64,000 nucleotides of DNA from Pseudomonadota bacterium. Its GTDB lineage: Bacteria; Desulfobacterota; Binatia; Binatales; Binataceae. Made by a program: the position numbers and the translations under genes. Positions within the stretch are counted from its first letter, which is position 1. The number at the start of each line of letters is the position of its first letter. The stretch lies in the NCBI GenBank assembly GCA_021324885.1, contig JAJPIF010000025.1:110713-174712 (forward strand), in the 5' to 3' direction. The notes beneath the pieces were generated by a model. The model ran no database searches and was not told where the DNA came from. It worked only from the letters and a program-made list of their open reading frames with translations. Positions 1 to 8,814 of this stretch are shown here, one piece after another.

Positions 1-941
1 ATGTAACATTGGCGCCGGAAGTAATCCACTGGCGCCATTTTCAGACCCGGAATCGGCAAGCCCTTGAAACCGCCCTGCACGCCGGCCGCCAACCGGTACA
101 TCCAGAATGCCGCCCATCCCGCGCCGGACTCCAGGTGCACAACCCTCAGCTTCGGATGGCGCTCCAGCACGCCGCCCATGATGAAAGCCGCGCTGGCCAG
201 CATGTTACCGATGCTGAACGCGGTGATGCTCTGCGCGGTGCCGAGCCCCGGCAGATAGTCGTAAAGCATCGAATCGCACGCGTTCAGCGCGCCGACATGA
301 ACGCCCACGGGCACATCGAGATCAGAGATCGTTGCCCACAGCCGATCATAGCAGCGGTGGTAAAGGCGATGTTCTCCCACCGGCACCGGATTGATGTGCA
401 CCGCCTTAAAACCCAGTTCCTTGACGCAGCGTATGGCTTCCCGTGCCGCCTCTTCGGGATCGCGCAAATCCAGCGATCCGGCGCCGACCAATCGATTGCC
501 CGCCTCGGAGCAGAAATCATAGAGCCAGTTGTTGTAGGCGCGCCGATACGCGGCAGCGGCAGCGGCGCTCAGTGTCGGCGCGGCGCAAGTGTACAGACCC
601 GCGGTAGGATAGACGACCATGTAGTCGATCCCAACCCGCTCCATCGCGTCGACGTAACAACGCGGCGGAAACCCCTGGCGAGCATACTCGTCGTAGGCTT
701 CGCCCAGACCAGGCATGATGATTGGTTTGCCGAACACACCCTCCAAAGGCATGTCGATACCGCCCACGCTCACGTCATTATAAAAACCCAGGTCGGTGCT
801 GGCGCCTTTGGAATCCTCCTGATAATAGCCGGTGTAAATCCGCGGCATTTCCGCCCGGAATTTGGGCTCCAGGTATCGCTCCCAGATATTGTTGGGTTCC
901 AGGATATGGCTGTCGGCGTCAATGAATCTCATCCGGTCCAT
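1..941 (-). CDS. Amidohydrolase family 2 protein, C-terminus off window
   Basis: Metal-dependent hydrolase of the ACMSD / gamma-resorcylate decarboxylase superfamily (TIM barrel), substrate unknown. About 313 residues are visible; the C-terminal end runs off the left edge. The N-terminus has the subfamily signature DADSHILEP (metal-site Asp/His), the middle has VPVGVHVGA with a conserved His, and ERHPKLRVVHLESG follows, as in the two paralogues at 48.6 and 51.5 kb. The ATG at 941 is preferred because AAGGAG lies 7 nt upstream; an in-frame ATG at 932 lacks this. It lies 81 bp after the GMC oxidoreductase gene on the same strand and is probably the last visible gene of a three-gene operon with it and the SMP-30 gene. 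The family call is firm; the reaction cannot be predicted. Confidence 0.88.
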   Translation of the reverse strand, partial: MDRMRFIDADSHILEPNNIWERYLEPKFRAEMPRIYTGYYQEDSKGASTDLGFYNDVSVGGIDMPLEGVFGKPIIMPGLGEAYDEYARQGFPPRCYVDAMERVGIDYMVVYPTAGLYTCAAPTLSAAAAAAYRRAYNNWLYDFCSEAGNRLVGAGSLDLRDPEEAAREAIRCVKELGFKAVHINPVPVGEHRLYHRCYDRLWATISDLDVPVGVHVGALNACDSMLYDYLPGLGTAQSITAFSIGNMLASAAFIMGGVLERHPKLRVVHLESGAGWAAFWMYRLAAGVQGGFKGLPIPGLKMAPVDYFRRQCY

Positions 942-1022
942 GGCGCTTCTCCTTACAATTGTGCCGGCGGTTTTCTGCCTCTTTATGTAGCACAACCGGG
1001 AGCCAGGTCGAAAAAGCCGGTT

Positions 1023-2636
1023 TCAGTCGAAGAAGGCGGCGGCGCGTTCCCCAATCATCACCGCGGTATTGGCCGGGCATCGACGCACTACCTGCGGCAT
1101 GATCGAGGTATCCACCACTCTTAAACCCTCGACGCCATACACGCGGCAGTACTGATCCACCACGGCTCCCAGGCCGAACTCCGGACCCATCTGGCAGGTG
1201 CCCGACATGTGAATCGATGTCCCCACGTGGGTGCGCAAAAACTCGTCGAGCGCCGCGTCGGAAGCCAGCTCCTCGTCGGTGGGCGAAAACCGCACCGCTT
1301 CGATCTGACGATAGGGCCGGCTGTCGAGCAGGCGCGCCGCCAGCCGCATCCCGTCGCGCGCCCGTGCCAGGTCCGTCTCGTTTTCGAAGTAGTTGTAATT
1401 GAGCAGCGGCTTGTCCGCAGGATCGGCCGAGGTCAGCTCCATCGTGCCCCTGGCTTTGGACTGCATCATGATGAGCGAAATCGAATGATCGCTGCCGTGC
1501 AGAACCTGGTCGATCACCTTGGCGATTGACATGCTCCGCACGATATCCATCAGCATCTTTGCGCGGCGCATCAGGCCGACGTCATACAGGATTGCCTTGT
1601 TCAGCGGGATCGACGACGGCAGCAGCATCATGTCGCTGTAAACATCGGAACCGCCGGCGGTGTAATGCAAAGCGGTGTGCGCCCACGAGCTTTTGAGCGG
1701 ATCGATCTGCAGATCGTTGCGGACCTGGATGCGCACGGCTACCGAAGCATGATCGCTGAAGTTCTGCCCGACGTTGGGGGAATCGCACAGCACCGGGATA
1801 TTGAAACGGCGCAATTGTTGCGCCGGCCCAATCCCGGAAAGCATCAGCAGATGCGGCGATTTGACCGCGCCCGCGCTCAGCACGACTTCGCCGCCTTCCA
1901 ATTCCACGTTCTGGCCGTTTTGCTGTCCTTCGATCCCCCGCGCCTTCGCACCGTTGAAAAGGACCCGCTGCACGAAGAAGCCGGCGCGCACCGTCAGATT
2001 GGGCCGGTCCAGCGCGGCCTTGAGGTAAGTGATCGCGGTGTTCATCCTAATCCCGTTGACGTTGTTGACCGGCAAAACACCCGCGCCAATCGATCGGGGC
2101 GCATTCATATCCGGATCTTCGGGAAATCCAGCCTCCAGACATGCCTGTAGAAAGGCGTGCGCTACCGGCGGCCATTCCGCGGGTCGGGCACGACGCACGG
2201 GAATCGGACCGCTGGAGCCGTGAAAGTCGTCGTGGAAATCCAAATCGGTCTCCAGCTTGCGCAGATACGGCAGTACCTTTTGGAATGACCATTCATAGTT
2301 GCCCGCCGAAGCCCATCCGTCGAAGTCCTCGGGCAGGGCGCGCGTGAACAAGGTGCCGTTAAGCGCGCTGGAGCCGCCGACCACCTTGCCGCGCGGCACG
2401 ATCTGCTCGACGCCGGGGCGCAGCGTCGCTGAAAAGGCCCAGTTGTTGGGGTGGTCCGGCGCCATCGAACTCAGGATGCCGCCATGGCGCAACTCTTTGG
2501 GAAAAGCGTTCGCGGTCGGGTAATGCGGACCGGCTTCAAGCAGCAGCACCCGGCGCGCCGGATTCTCGGACAGGCGCGCCGCCAACGCGCATCCGGCCGA
2601 ACCGGCCCCCACGATGATTACGTCGTAGCGTGGCAT
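1023..2636 (-). CDS. GMC family FAD-dependent oxidoreductase
   Basis: Flavoprotein alcohol/choline dehydrogenase-type oxidoreductase, about 537 residues, a normal length for the family. The N-terminus is the FAD Rossmann motif VGAGSAGCALAARL with the ribose-binding Glu in LLLEAGP. GMC signature 1 is visible as GGSSALNG and signature 2 as GAVKSPHLLMLSGIGP. The C-terminal catalytic region has the His of SIHMSGTCQMG and the Asn of CPANTAVMIGE. The ATG at 2636 gives a standard N-terminus (MPRYDVIIVG); an in-frame TTG 15 bp upstream is possible, and neither has a strong Shine-Dalgarno sequence. The gene begins 18 bp after the SMP-30 stop, so the two are probably cotranscribed. A plausible role is oxidation of an alcohol whose product is handled by the neighbouring lactonase or hydrolase; that link is inference. 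Confidence 0.92.
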   Translation of the reverse strand: MPRYDVIIVGAGSAGCALAARLSENPARRVLLLEAGPHYPTANAFPKELRHGGILSSMAPDHPNNWAFSATLRPGVEQIVPRGKVVGGSSALNGTLFTRALPEDFDGWASAGNYEWSFQKVLPYLRKLETDLDFHDDFHGSSGPIPVRRARPAEWPPVAHAFLQACLEAGFPEDPDMNAPRSIGAGVLPVNNVNGIRMNTAITYLKAALDRPNLTVRAGFFVQRVLFNGAKARGIEGQQNGQNVELEGGEVVLSAGAVKSPHLLMLSGIGPAQQLRRFNIPVLCDSPNVGQNFSDHASVAVRIQVRNDLQIDPLKSSWAHTALHYTAGGSDVYSDMMLLPSSIPLNKAILYDVGLMRRAKMLMDIVRSMSIAKVIDQVLHGSDHSISLIMMQSKARGTMELTSADPADKPLLNYNYFENETDLARARDGMRLAARLLDSRPYRQIEAVRFSPTDEELASDAALDEFLRTHVGTSIHMSGTCQMGPEFGLGAVVDQYCRVYGVEGLRVVDTSIMPQVVRRCPANTAVMIGERAAAFFD

Positions 2637-2654
2637 CAGTCTGACGCGCAATCG

Positions 2655-3581
2655 CTACTTCATTGTGCGTGGAGTCGGCAAACCGGGAACCTTTACCTCG
2701 ACGCGGCCGAACTCCCGCAAGCCGGTGACGAACAGCGTGGTCAGGCCGTCGCCGCCGAAGCAGAAATTCGTGATGTGCTTGTTGCCGGCCAGAATCGTCC
2801 CCAGATGGCGCCCGGACGGATCGATGATCCAGATCCCTCCGGGTCCCGTGCACCAGATATTGCCCTCGCTGTCAGCCTTCATCCCGTCGGGCGCCCCCGG
2901 CAGCTTGCCGCTCATCTGGCAGAACACACGATCGGAGGCGAGATTCAGCAGGCCGGTGTTGTTGAACAGGTCGAAGCTGAACGCGCGAATATGCATCCGC
3001 AGGCTGTCGTTGATGTAGATGATCGACTCGTCGGGCGAGAGGCAGATGCCGTTGGGGAGCAGGAAATCGCGCGCCACCAGGTTGATCCGGCCGAGGTCGG
3101 GCGAGACACGATAAACACCGGCGAAATCAAGTTCCGTATCGACACGCATCGTGATCGGATCGGTGAAGTAGATGGAGCCGTCGGATTTGACACAAATATC
3201 GTTGGGCCGGTTCAGCGGAAACCCATGATAGCTGTTTGCCACGACCGTGATCGTGCCGTCGTGCTCCTCGCGCGTGACGCGCCGGCTGGCGTGCTCGCAC
3301 GCCAGCAGCCGGCCCTGCGGATCGCGCGTCAGGCCATTGGCGTCGTTGGTGCCGTCCTTGTAAAGCTCAACACCCTTTTGCGCCGACCATTTGTAGCGCA
3401 TGCTGTTCGCGTTGTCGCTGAATAGAAGATAATTCTTTTCATGAAACCATACCGGGCCCTCGGCCACTCCCTTGATCCCGCCGTCCTCGAAAAAGCCGCC
3501 AAAGCCGTCGGCGATCCACTCGATCTCCGCGTTCAGCGACACCAAGCGCTCGATTCCCGCAGCTACTTTTTCAACCGCCAT
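2655..3581 (-). CDS. SMP-30/gluconolactonase family protein
   Basis: Six-bladed beta-propeller lactonase of the SMP-30/gluconolaconase/LRE family, 308 residues. The divalent-metal ligands of the family are visible: Glu in GVAEGPVWF near residue 41, Asn in RPNDICVKSDG and Asp in IIYINDS. A further blade carries PDGMKADSEGNIWCTGPGG. The ATG at 3581 has GGGAGG 9 nt upstream. It is the first gene of a minus-strand run with the GMC oxidoreductase and an amidohydrolase. The 250-bp leader holds a perfect tandem 19-bp repeat (3676-3713) that could be an operator. Likely role: hydrolysis of a lactone or ester in a catabolic pathway. The substrate is unknown, and the family includes gluconolactonases, aldonolactonases and phosphotriesterases. 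Confidence 0.9.
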   Translation of the reverse strand: MAVEKVAAGIERLVSLNAEIEWIADGFGGFFEDGGIKGVAEGPVWFHEKNYLLFSDNANSMRYKWSAQKGVELYKDGTNDANGLTRDPQGRLLACEHASRRVTREEHDGTITVVANSYHGFPLNRPNDICVKSDGSIYFTDPITMRVDTELDFAGVYRVSPDLGRINLVARDFLLPNGICLSPDESIIYINDSLRMHIRAFSFDLFNNTGLLNLASDRVFCQMSGKLPGAPDGMKADSEGNIWCTGPGGIWIIDPSGRHLGTILAGNKHITNFCFGGDGLTTLFVTGLREFGRVEVKVPGLPTPRTMK

Positions 3582-3675
3582 GGTATGAACCCTCCCGGAC
3601 CCTTTATGCGGTTAGAGGTACGCGACAGCTCTGCCCGACGGGCCGTTGTCCACGCCCGGATGCGAGAAGTACCAC

Positions 3676-3713
3676 ATTAGTTCGCGATCGCAAAATTAGT
3701 TCGCGATCGCAAA
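3676..3713. repeat. Perfect tandem 19-bp repeat, candidate operator
   Basis: Two identical 19-bp units, ATTAGTTCGCGATCGCAAA, lie head to tail at 3676-3694 and 3695-3713. Each contains the 8-bp palindrome GCGATCGC. The pair lies 95-132 bp upstream of the SMP-30 start and downstream of the reduced DnaJ gene, so it falls in the likely promoter region of the SMP-30/GMC/amidohydrolase operon. It resembles a double binding site for a dimeric regulator, but no regulator gene is adjacent. Confidence 0.7.
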
Positions 3714-3831
3714 TCGTAATCTGCTCGAGGCGCGCGTGATTGACATGCAGGTGGAAACATTGTCGCCGGCGGAAGCTTTCACGGCTGAGTTCCGGCGTCC
3801 GCGCGGCAAAAAGACCTCGACCCGGCGACAA

Positions 3832-4482
3832 TCAGGCAACCAGTACGGTCACGTCCAGGAGCAGGTTGGTGAGGCCTATGCTGTCCAGCAGCAACTCGAA
3901 GCGCGAGCCGCTTCTGATTCCAGGGGGAATGTCGAGTTCCACCCGCCTGGCGGCCTCGACCATCCCATAGCCACGGCACCGCGGGCATACTCCCCACGGC
4001 CACGACCCCGCGCCCCCGCAACTGGCGCAGGCGACGTAACACGGCACCGCAAACGGCAGCCGCCCTCCGGCCTCGGCTTCCTCGCGGCTCAGCACGATTT
4101 CGAGCTCAAGCCGGCGATGCGGCCCGCCGCTTTTCCGGCGAAAGCCGAAAAAATTGTGCGCAATATGATCGAGAATCTCGCCTGGCGAAGGCGCAACCGA
4201 TCGGAAATCGTCGATAATTCTGATGCGCACGCCGGCTTTGATTTCCTCCACCGGTCTGGAGGCCCTCCTCACCCGGTCAAGGTCAATCTGATGGGAGCGC
4301 CGGCGCGCCGCGCTGCTCAACTCCGTGTAGGCGTCGTGAACTTCGCGAAAACGCGCCGGGTCCGGTTCGCGGCCGGCGTCCGGATGGACCTGACGAGCGA
4401 GCCGCCGATAGGCAGTCTTGATGGTCTCGAGGTCAGCCCCGACGGGCACGCCGAGAATGGAATACAGATCCCGCTTCGGCAT
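3832..4482 (-). CDS. Reduced DnaJ-like co-chaperone (J domain plus one zinc-binding CXXC pair)
   Basis: J-domain protein of 216 residues. Residues 1-65 are a J domain (YSILGVPVGADLETIKTAYR) with the catalytic HPD in RQVHPDAG. A linker follows, then CASCGGAG and CPRCRGYG eight residues apart, which is only two of the four CXXCXGXG repeats of DnaJ and so at most one zinc site. The tail (LDIPPGIRSGSRF, then LLLDVTVLV) matches one DnaJ C-terminal beta domain. The glycine/phenylalanine linker and second substrate domain are missing, so it is about 60% of DnaJ length. It is the last gene of the heat-shock block, 31 bp after an hsp20 gene. It probably stimulates a DnaK ATPase for a special client. 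It does not look broken, since all parts are in one frame and end cleanly. Confidence 0.85.
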   Translation of the reverse strand: MPKRDLYSILGVPVGADLETIKTAYRRLARQVHPDAGREPDPARFREVHDAYTELSSAARRRSHQIDLDRVRRASRPVEEIKAGVRIRIIDDFRSVAPSPGEILDHIAHNFFGFRRKSGGPHRRLELEIVLSREEAEAGGRLPFAVPCYVACASCGGAGSWPWGVCPRCRGYGMVEAARRVELDIPPGIRSGSRFELLLDSIGLTNLLLDVTVLVA

Positions 4483-4513
4483 GGCGAAACATCGTCAGTT
4501 AAAAAAAGCATGC

Positions 4514-4915
4514 TCAGGAGACCTTGACCTCGATCTTGCGCGGCTTGGCCGCTTCGACCTTGGGCAACACCAGCTCCAGCACTCCATTGCGCATCGCGGC
4601 CCGGATGCCGTCGGCGTCGATGCTCTCATGCAACGAGAACTGCCGGAAGTAATTACCCACATTATACTCAGTGTATAACGGGGCCAGGCCGTCATATAAT
4701 TCCGTATTCACTTTGCCTTCGAGAGTGAGTACTCCGTTTTCCAGAGTTACCTCCACGTCCTTTTCGCTCACGCCCGGCATGTCGGCCCACAGTTCCAGAT
4801 GGTCGGGGAATTCGCAAATATCAATGTCGGGCATGTAGTAACGTCCCGGACGGGTTTTCTCACGCTCGGTGGAGAGTTCCTGTTTTTCCCTGGCGGTCAT
4901 TTCCTGCGGTGTCAT
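4514..4915 (-). CDS. Hsp20/alpha-crystallin small heat-shock protein
   Basis: Small heat-shock protein of 133 residues that would form oligomers and hold unfolding proteins for DnaK/DnaJ. The alpha-crystallin domain starts at YYMPDIDICEFPDHLELWAD, contains ADMPGVSEKDVEVTLENGVL, and ends with the conserved GVLELVLPK. The ATG at 4915 is chosen because AGGAGG lies 7 nt upstream; an earlier ATG at 4936 overlaps the upstream stop as ATGA and would make the RBS part of the coding sequence. It lies directly behind a second hsp20 gene and is probably cotranscribed with it. The short C-terminus after the domain (EVKVS) lacks a clear I-x-I anchor. Confidence 0.93.
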   Translation of the reverse strand: MTPQEMTAREKQELSTEREKTRPGRYYMPDIDICEFPDHLELWADMPGVSEKDVEVTLENGVLTLEGKVNTELYDGLAPLYTEYNVGNYFRQFSLHESIDADGIRAAMRNGVLELVLPKVEAAKPRKIEVKVS

Positions 4916-4932
4916 CGGCATTCCTCCTTTCC

Positions 4933-5367
4933 TCATGCGGCCTGAACGCTGATCTGGCGCGGCTTCGAGCTCTCGGCCCTGGGAACGTGGACGATGAGCA
5001 GACCGTTTTCATACTTCGCTTCGGCCTTTTGCAAATCGTAATCTTCGGGCAGTTGGATGCTACGCGAAAATTCACCGAAGGAACGCTCTCGGCGATGGAA
5101 TCCCACCGCGTTGTCGAAGTCGCGCGGTTTGCGCTCGCCGCTGAGCGTCAGCGTCCGCCCCTGGGAAGAAACCTGGATTTGGCCGGGATCGAGACCGGCG
5201 GCTTCGGCGATTATGACGGCGCCCGCCTTGTCCTCGAAAACATTGATCGGGGGATATGCGCCATAGCCGGACAGCCCCAGGCTGATCGCGGGGTTGCGCA
5301 AGAAGCGCTCCAGTTCTCGTTGCAACGTCGGGATCGGGAAGTCCGACCCAAATCTTAGCAGTGCCAT
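4933..5367 (-). CDS. Hsp20/alpha-crystallin small heat-shock protein
   Basis: Small heat-shock protein of 144 residues. The alpha-crystallin domain begins near residue 40 (PPINVFEDKAGAVIIAEAAG), continues through QVSSQGRTLTLSGERK and ends in NGLLIVHVPRAE. AAGGAGG lies 7 nt before the ATG. It is the first gene of the hsp20-hsp20-reduced DnaJ run and has its own candidate promoter just upstream, behind the dnaJ terminator. It is clearly diverged from the downstream hsp20, so the two may form mixed oligomers or serve different clients. Confidence 0.93.
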   Translation of the reverse strand: MALLRFGSDFPIPTLQRELERFLRNPAISLGLSGYGAYPPINVFEDKAGAVIIAEAAGLDPGQIQVSSQGRTLTLSGERKPRDFDNAVGFHRRERSFGEFSRSIQLPEDYDLQKAEAKYENGLLIVHVPRAESSKPRQISVQAA

Positions 5368-5421
5368 GAAAGCCTCCTTTGCGTGTAGTTTTTTTGGTGG
5401 CGGCGACAGCGCCCTGAACGT

Positions 5422-5449
5422 AATTTAATCACGCCAGCGAGATTGTCAT
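5422..5449 (-). promoter_or_regulatory. Candidate promoter of the hsp20 operon
   Basis: On the minus strand an ATGACA box (5444-5449) is separated by 16 bp from a TAAATT box (5422-5427), about 55 bp before the first hsp20 start and downstream of the dnaJ terminator. The match to sigma-70 consensus is moderate. No heat-shock sigma-32 or CIRCE pattern is obvious here. Confidence 0.35.
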
Positions 5450-5474
5450 TGCCGGAAAATGCCGGTTAACCCTG

Positions 5475-5519
5475 AAAAAAAGCTGCGTGGAACAGGCTGG
5501 AAAACCTGTCCCACGCAGC
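5475..5519 (-). terminator. Rho-independent terminator after dnaJ
   Basis: Read on the minus strand, a 9-bp stem (5511-5519 with 5482-5490) continues, past one mismatch, into a 5-bp upper stem (ACAGG with CCTGT). It ends in a run of seven T residues (5475-5481). It lies 38 bp beyond the dnaJ stop and separates dnaJ from the hsp20 run. Confidence 0.9.
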
Positions 5520-5556
5520 CATCAGATTTAGAGAAGAGACTATGCGAGTTTCGGGA

Positions 5557-6687
5557 TCAGCCGAACATCTCGCGGATCTTGTCGACGAAACCCTTGGCCA
5601 TCGGATGGTTGATGTCTTCGCCTGACGCTCTTGCGAACTCCTCAAGCAGCTCGCGCTGGCGTGAACTCAGGCGCTTGGGCGTCTCCACCACGATCTTGAC
5701 CAACTCGTCGCCGCGACCATAACCGTGCAGATCGCTGAAGCCTTTTCCCTTTAAGCGGAAGACCTTACCCGATTGGGTGCCGGCCGGGACCTTGAACTTG
5801 ACTTTGCCGTCGAGCGTTGGGACTTCGATTTCCGCACCCAATGCCGCCTGCGGGAAACTGATCGGGACCTCTACGATTACGTCGCTGTCCTGGCGGGCGA
5901 AAATCGGATGGTCTTTGACGTGAATGACAACGTAGAGGTCTCCGGCGGGACCGCCACCATAACCCGCCTCGCCTTCCCCGCGCAGCTTCAGCCGCGACCC
6001 GTTGTCCACGCCGGCCGGGATGCGCACCGAAAGCGACTGCAGCTTGCGCACACGTCCCTGCCCCTGACATTTCGGGCATGGATCGGAAATGATACTGCCT
6101 TCGCCTCGGCATTGCGCACAGGTCGTTGAAATGGAGAAGAAGCCCTGCTGAGTGCGAACCTGACCGGTGCCGCGGCAGTTCGGACAAGTTCGCAGCCCGC
6201 CCGCACCCGACGCGGTCCGGGTGCCGTTGCACGCTTCGCAGGTAGCCAGGCGCGCGACTTTGATTACGCGTTCGGCGCCCCGATGGGCATCTTCGAAATC
6301 GATTTCGAGGTCATAGCGCAAATCGTCGCCGCGCCGGTTGCGCGCGCGCGAGCGGCCGCGTCCAGTGCCGAAAAAATCGCCGAAAATATCAGAAAAGACG
6401 TCTTCGAAGCCCTGCGAAAAATCGAATCCGCCGAAGCCGCCCGCGCCTTGCGGACCTTGAAACGCAGCGTGACCGAAGCGATCGTACTGGCCGCGTTTCT
6501 CCGGATCCGAAAGCACCTGATAGGCTTCGTTAATTTCCTTGAACTTCTCCTCAGCCTTGCGATCGCCGGGATTACGATCGGGATGATACTGAATAGCCAG
6601 TCTGCGATAGGCTTTTTTAATTTCGTCGTCGTTCGCACCCCGCCCGACGCCGAGTACTTCGTAGTAATCGCGTTTGCTGTTGGCCAT
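5557..6687 (-). CDS. dnaJ: Chaperone protein DnaJ
   Basis: Hsp40 co-chaperone, 376 residues, full family length. The J domain spans residues 1-70 with the HPD of [11 protein letters not shown] Gly/Phe-rich linker follows ([18 protein letters not shown]), then four zinc-binding repeats ([32 protein letters not shown]) and two C-terminal beta domains ([39 protein letters not shown]). It stimulates DnaK ATP hydrolysis and delivers unfolded clients. It lies downstream of dnaK on the same strand. The dnaK terminator lies between them, so dnaJ may need readthrough or its own promoter. Confidence 0.98.
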   Translation of the reverse strand: MANSKRDYYEVLGVGRGANDDEIKKAYRRLAIQYHPDRNPGDRKAEEKFKEINEAYQVLSDPEKRGQYDRFGHAAFQGPQGAGGFGGFDFSQGFEDVFSDIFGDFFGTGRGRSRARNRRGDDLRYDLEIDFEDAHRGAERVIKVARLATCEACNGTRTASGAGGLRTCPNCRGTGQVRTQQGFFSISTTCAQCRGEGSIISDPCPKCQGQGRVRKLQSLSVRIPAGVDNGSRLKLRGEGEAGYGGGPAGDLYVVIHVKDHPIFARQDSDVIVEVPISFPQAALGAEIEVPTLDGKVKFKVPAGTQSGKVFRLKGKGFSDLHGYGRGDELVKIVVETPKRLSSRQRELLEEFARASGEDINHPMAKGFVDKIREMFG

Positions 6688-6770
6688 CCCGAATAGATTT
6701 TACCTTAGTTTTCGACCCAACGGTAGGCGCACGCGACTGATAAGGCAAGCATCCGCTCCCGTAGAACCCG

Positions 6771-6799
6771 AAAAAAAGAGCCCCGTCAGCGCGGGGCTC
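6771..6799 (-). terminator. Rho-independent terminator after dnaK
   Basis: On the minus strand GAGCCCCG (6792-6799 reversed) pairs perfectly with CGGGGCTC across a 6-nt loop and is followed by seven T residues (6771-6777). It begins 6 bp past the dnaK stop codon. Confidence 0.92.
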
Positions 6800-6805
6800 C
6801 CTGGC

Positions 6806-8734
6806 TTACTCCTTTACCTCCCGGTAGTCGGCGTCGACCACGTCTTCCTTCTTGCCTTCCTGGCCGCCGCCGTCATGCGAAGCCGCGCCGGGACCGCTTT
6901 GGGCGCCGCCCGCCGCGCCTTGCTGCGCGCGTGTCTTGGCGTACATCGCCTCGGCCAGCTTGTGCGAAGCGTTGGCTAGCGTCTCCGCTGCGGCATTCAA
7001 TACGCCCGGATCCTGCGATTCCAGCTTGGACTTGGCCGATGCCAATGCGTCCTCGATCGACTGCTTGGCCGCGGCGTCCACGTCTGAACCGTATTCCTTG
7101 AGCGACTTCTCGGTCGTATAGATCAGGTTATCGAGCTTGTTGCGAGCCTCGACCACCGCGCGTTTGCGCTTGTCTTCCTCGGCATGCGCCTCCGCCTCAC
7201 GCACCATCCGCTTGATTTCCTCTTCGGTCAGACCCGAGGAGGCGGTAATCCGGATCGATTGCTCCTTGTTGGTGCCCAGGTCCTTGGCGTGGACGTTCAC
7301 GATGCCGTTGGCGTCAATATCGAACGTGACCTCGATCTGCGGCACACCGCGCGGAGCGGGTGGAATTCCGATCAGGTCGAACTGGCCGAGCAGCTTGTTG
7401 TCGGCAGCCATCTCGCGTTCGCCCTGGAACACCCGGATGGTGACTGCGGTCTGATTGTCCTGGGCGGTCGAGAACACCTGGCTCTTGCGGGTCGGGATAG
7501 TGGTGTTCTTCTCAATCAGTTTGGTGAACACACCGCCCAGCGTCTCGATTCCCAGCGACAGCGGGGTTACATCGAGCAGCAGGACGTCCTTGACGTCGCC
7601 CTTGAGCACACCGGCCTGGATTGCGGCACCGACCGCCACGACTTCGTCAGGGTTGACGCCCTTGTGACCTTCGCGCCCGAACAGGCGCCGCACCCGCTCC
7701 TGCACCGCCGGCATCCGGGTCATCCCTCCAACCAGCACCACTTCATTGATGTCGCTGGTTTTCAGTCCGGCATCGCGCAATGCCACGCGGCAGGGCTCTT
7801 CGAGCCGATCCAGCAGATCCGAGCACAGTGCTTCGAGCTTGGCGCGGGTCAGCTTCATATTGAGGTGCTTGGGACCGCTCTGATCCGCGGTGATGAAGGG
7901 CAGGTTGATGTCGGTTTCCATCACGGTGGACAGTTCGCACTTGGCCTTCTCCGCAGCTTCCTTCAGCCGCTGCAAAGCCATCCGATCCTTGCGCAGGTCG
8001 ATTCCCTGGTCCTTGCGGAACTCGTCGGCCAGATAGTCGATCACGCGCTGGTCGAAGTCCTCACCGCCCAAAAACGTATCGCCGTTGGTGGCTTTAACCT
8101 CGAACACGCCTTCGCCGAGTTCGAGGATCGAGATATCGAAAGTGCCACCGCCCAGGTCAAAGACCGCGATCTTCTCGTCCTTCTTCTTGTCCAGGCCGTA
8201 GGCCAGCGAAGCCGCGGTCGGCTCGTTGATGATTCTCAGGACGTTGAGCCCGGCAATGCGGCCGGCGTCCTTGGTTGCCTGGCGCTGGCTGTCATTAAAA
8301 TAAGCGGGAACGGTAATAACCGCTTCGGTGACCTTTTCACCCAGGTAATCCTCGGCGGTCTGTTTCATTTTTTGCAGGATAAATGCTGAAACCTCGGCCG
8401 GGCTGTAGGTTTTACCCCGGATCTCCACCCATGCCGCCCCATCGTCGTGTTTGACCACTTTGTAGGGCAGGACCTTGATCGCTTTCTGCACTTCGGGGTC
8501 GTCGTAACGGCGCCCCATCAGGCGTTTAATCGCGAAAACGGTATTGGTTGGGTTGGTGATCGCCTGCCGTTTGGCGATCTGACCCACCAGCCGCTCACCG
8601 CTTTCGGTAAAAGCGACAACGGAGGGCGTAGTCCGGCTGCCCTCAGAGTTCGCAATTACCACAGGGTCGCCGCCTTCCATGATGGCGACACAGCTGTTGG
8701 TAGTGCCGAGGTCGATGCCGATTACTTTGGCCAT
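6806..8734 (-). CDS. dnaK: Molecular chaperone DnaK (Hsp70)
   Basis: Hsp70 ATPase chaperone, 642 residues. The nucleotide-binding domain starts [17 protein letters not shown] and includes [32 protein letters not shown] and [16 protein letters not shown]. The substrate-binding domain has [17 protein letters not shown]. The C-terminal tail is Gly/Gln-rich and ends in the characteristic [20 protein letters not shown] lies upstream of the ATG. It lies between grpE (81 bp upstream) and a strong terminator, in the order hrcA-grpE-dnaK-dnaJ that is common in bacteria using HrcA control. Confidence 0.99.
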   Translation of the reverse strand: MAKVIGIDLGTTNSCVAIMEGGDPVVIANSEGSRTTPSVVAFTESGERLVGQIAKRQAITNPTNTVFAIKRLMGRRYDDPEVQKAIKVLPYKVVKHDDGAAWVEIRGKTYSPAEVSAFILQKMKQTAEDYLGEKVTEAVITVPAYFNDSQRQATKDAGRIAGLNVLRIINEPTAASLAYGLDKKKDEKIAVFDLGGGTFDISILELGEGVFEVKATNGDTFLGGEDFDQRVIDYLADEFRKDQGIDLRKDRMALQRLKEAAEKAKCELSTVMETDINLPFITADQSGPKHLNMKLTRAKLEALCSDLLDRLEEPCRVALRDAGLKTSDINEVVLVGGMTRMPAVQERVRRLFGREGHKGVNPDEVVAVGAAIQAGVLKGDVKDVLLLDVTPLSLGIETLGGVFTKLIEKNTTIPTRKSQVFSTAQDNQTAVTIRVFQGEREMAADNKLLGQFDLIGIPPAPRGVPQIEVTFDIDANGIVNVHAKDLGTNKEQSIRITASSGLTEEEIKRMVREAEAHAEEDKRKRAVVEARNKLDNLIYTTEKSLKEYGSDVDAAAKQSIEDALASAKSKLESQDPGVLNAAAETLANASHKLAEAMYAKTRAQQGAAGGAQSGPGAASHDGGGQEGKKEDVVDADYREVKE

Positions 8735-8814
8735 TGTTTGCCTCTTCCTGTTAGCAATCCGGCACTTTCCGAGCCGCCGGACGTTATTTGCTTTAGCTGA
8801 AAGATAATCACTGC

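Noticed and set aside
9-1124. 371-codon plus-strand open frame at the left edge
   Set aside because: It lies antisense to the partial amidohydrolase, whose frame has family motifs and an RBS. The plus-strand translation is Arg/His/Gln-rich and shows no domain.
7184-8389. 401-codon plus-strand frame across dnaK
   Set aside because: Antisense shadow of dnaK caused by GC-rich codon use; no motif or RBS.
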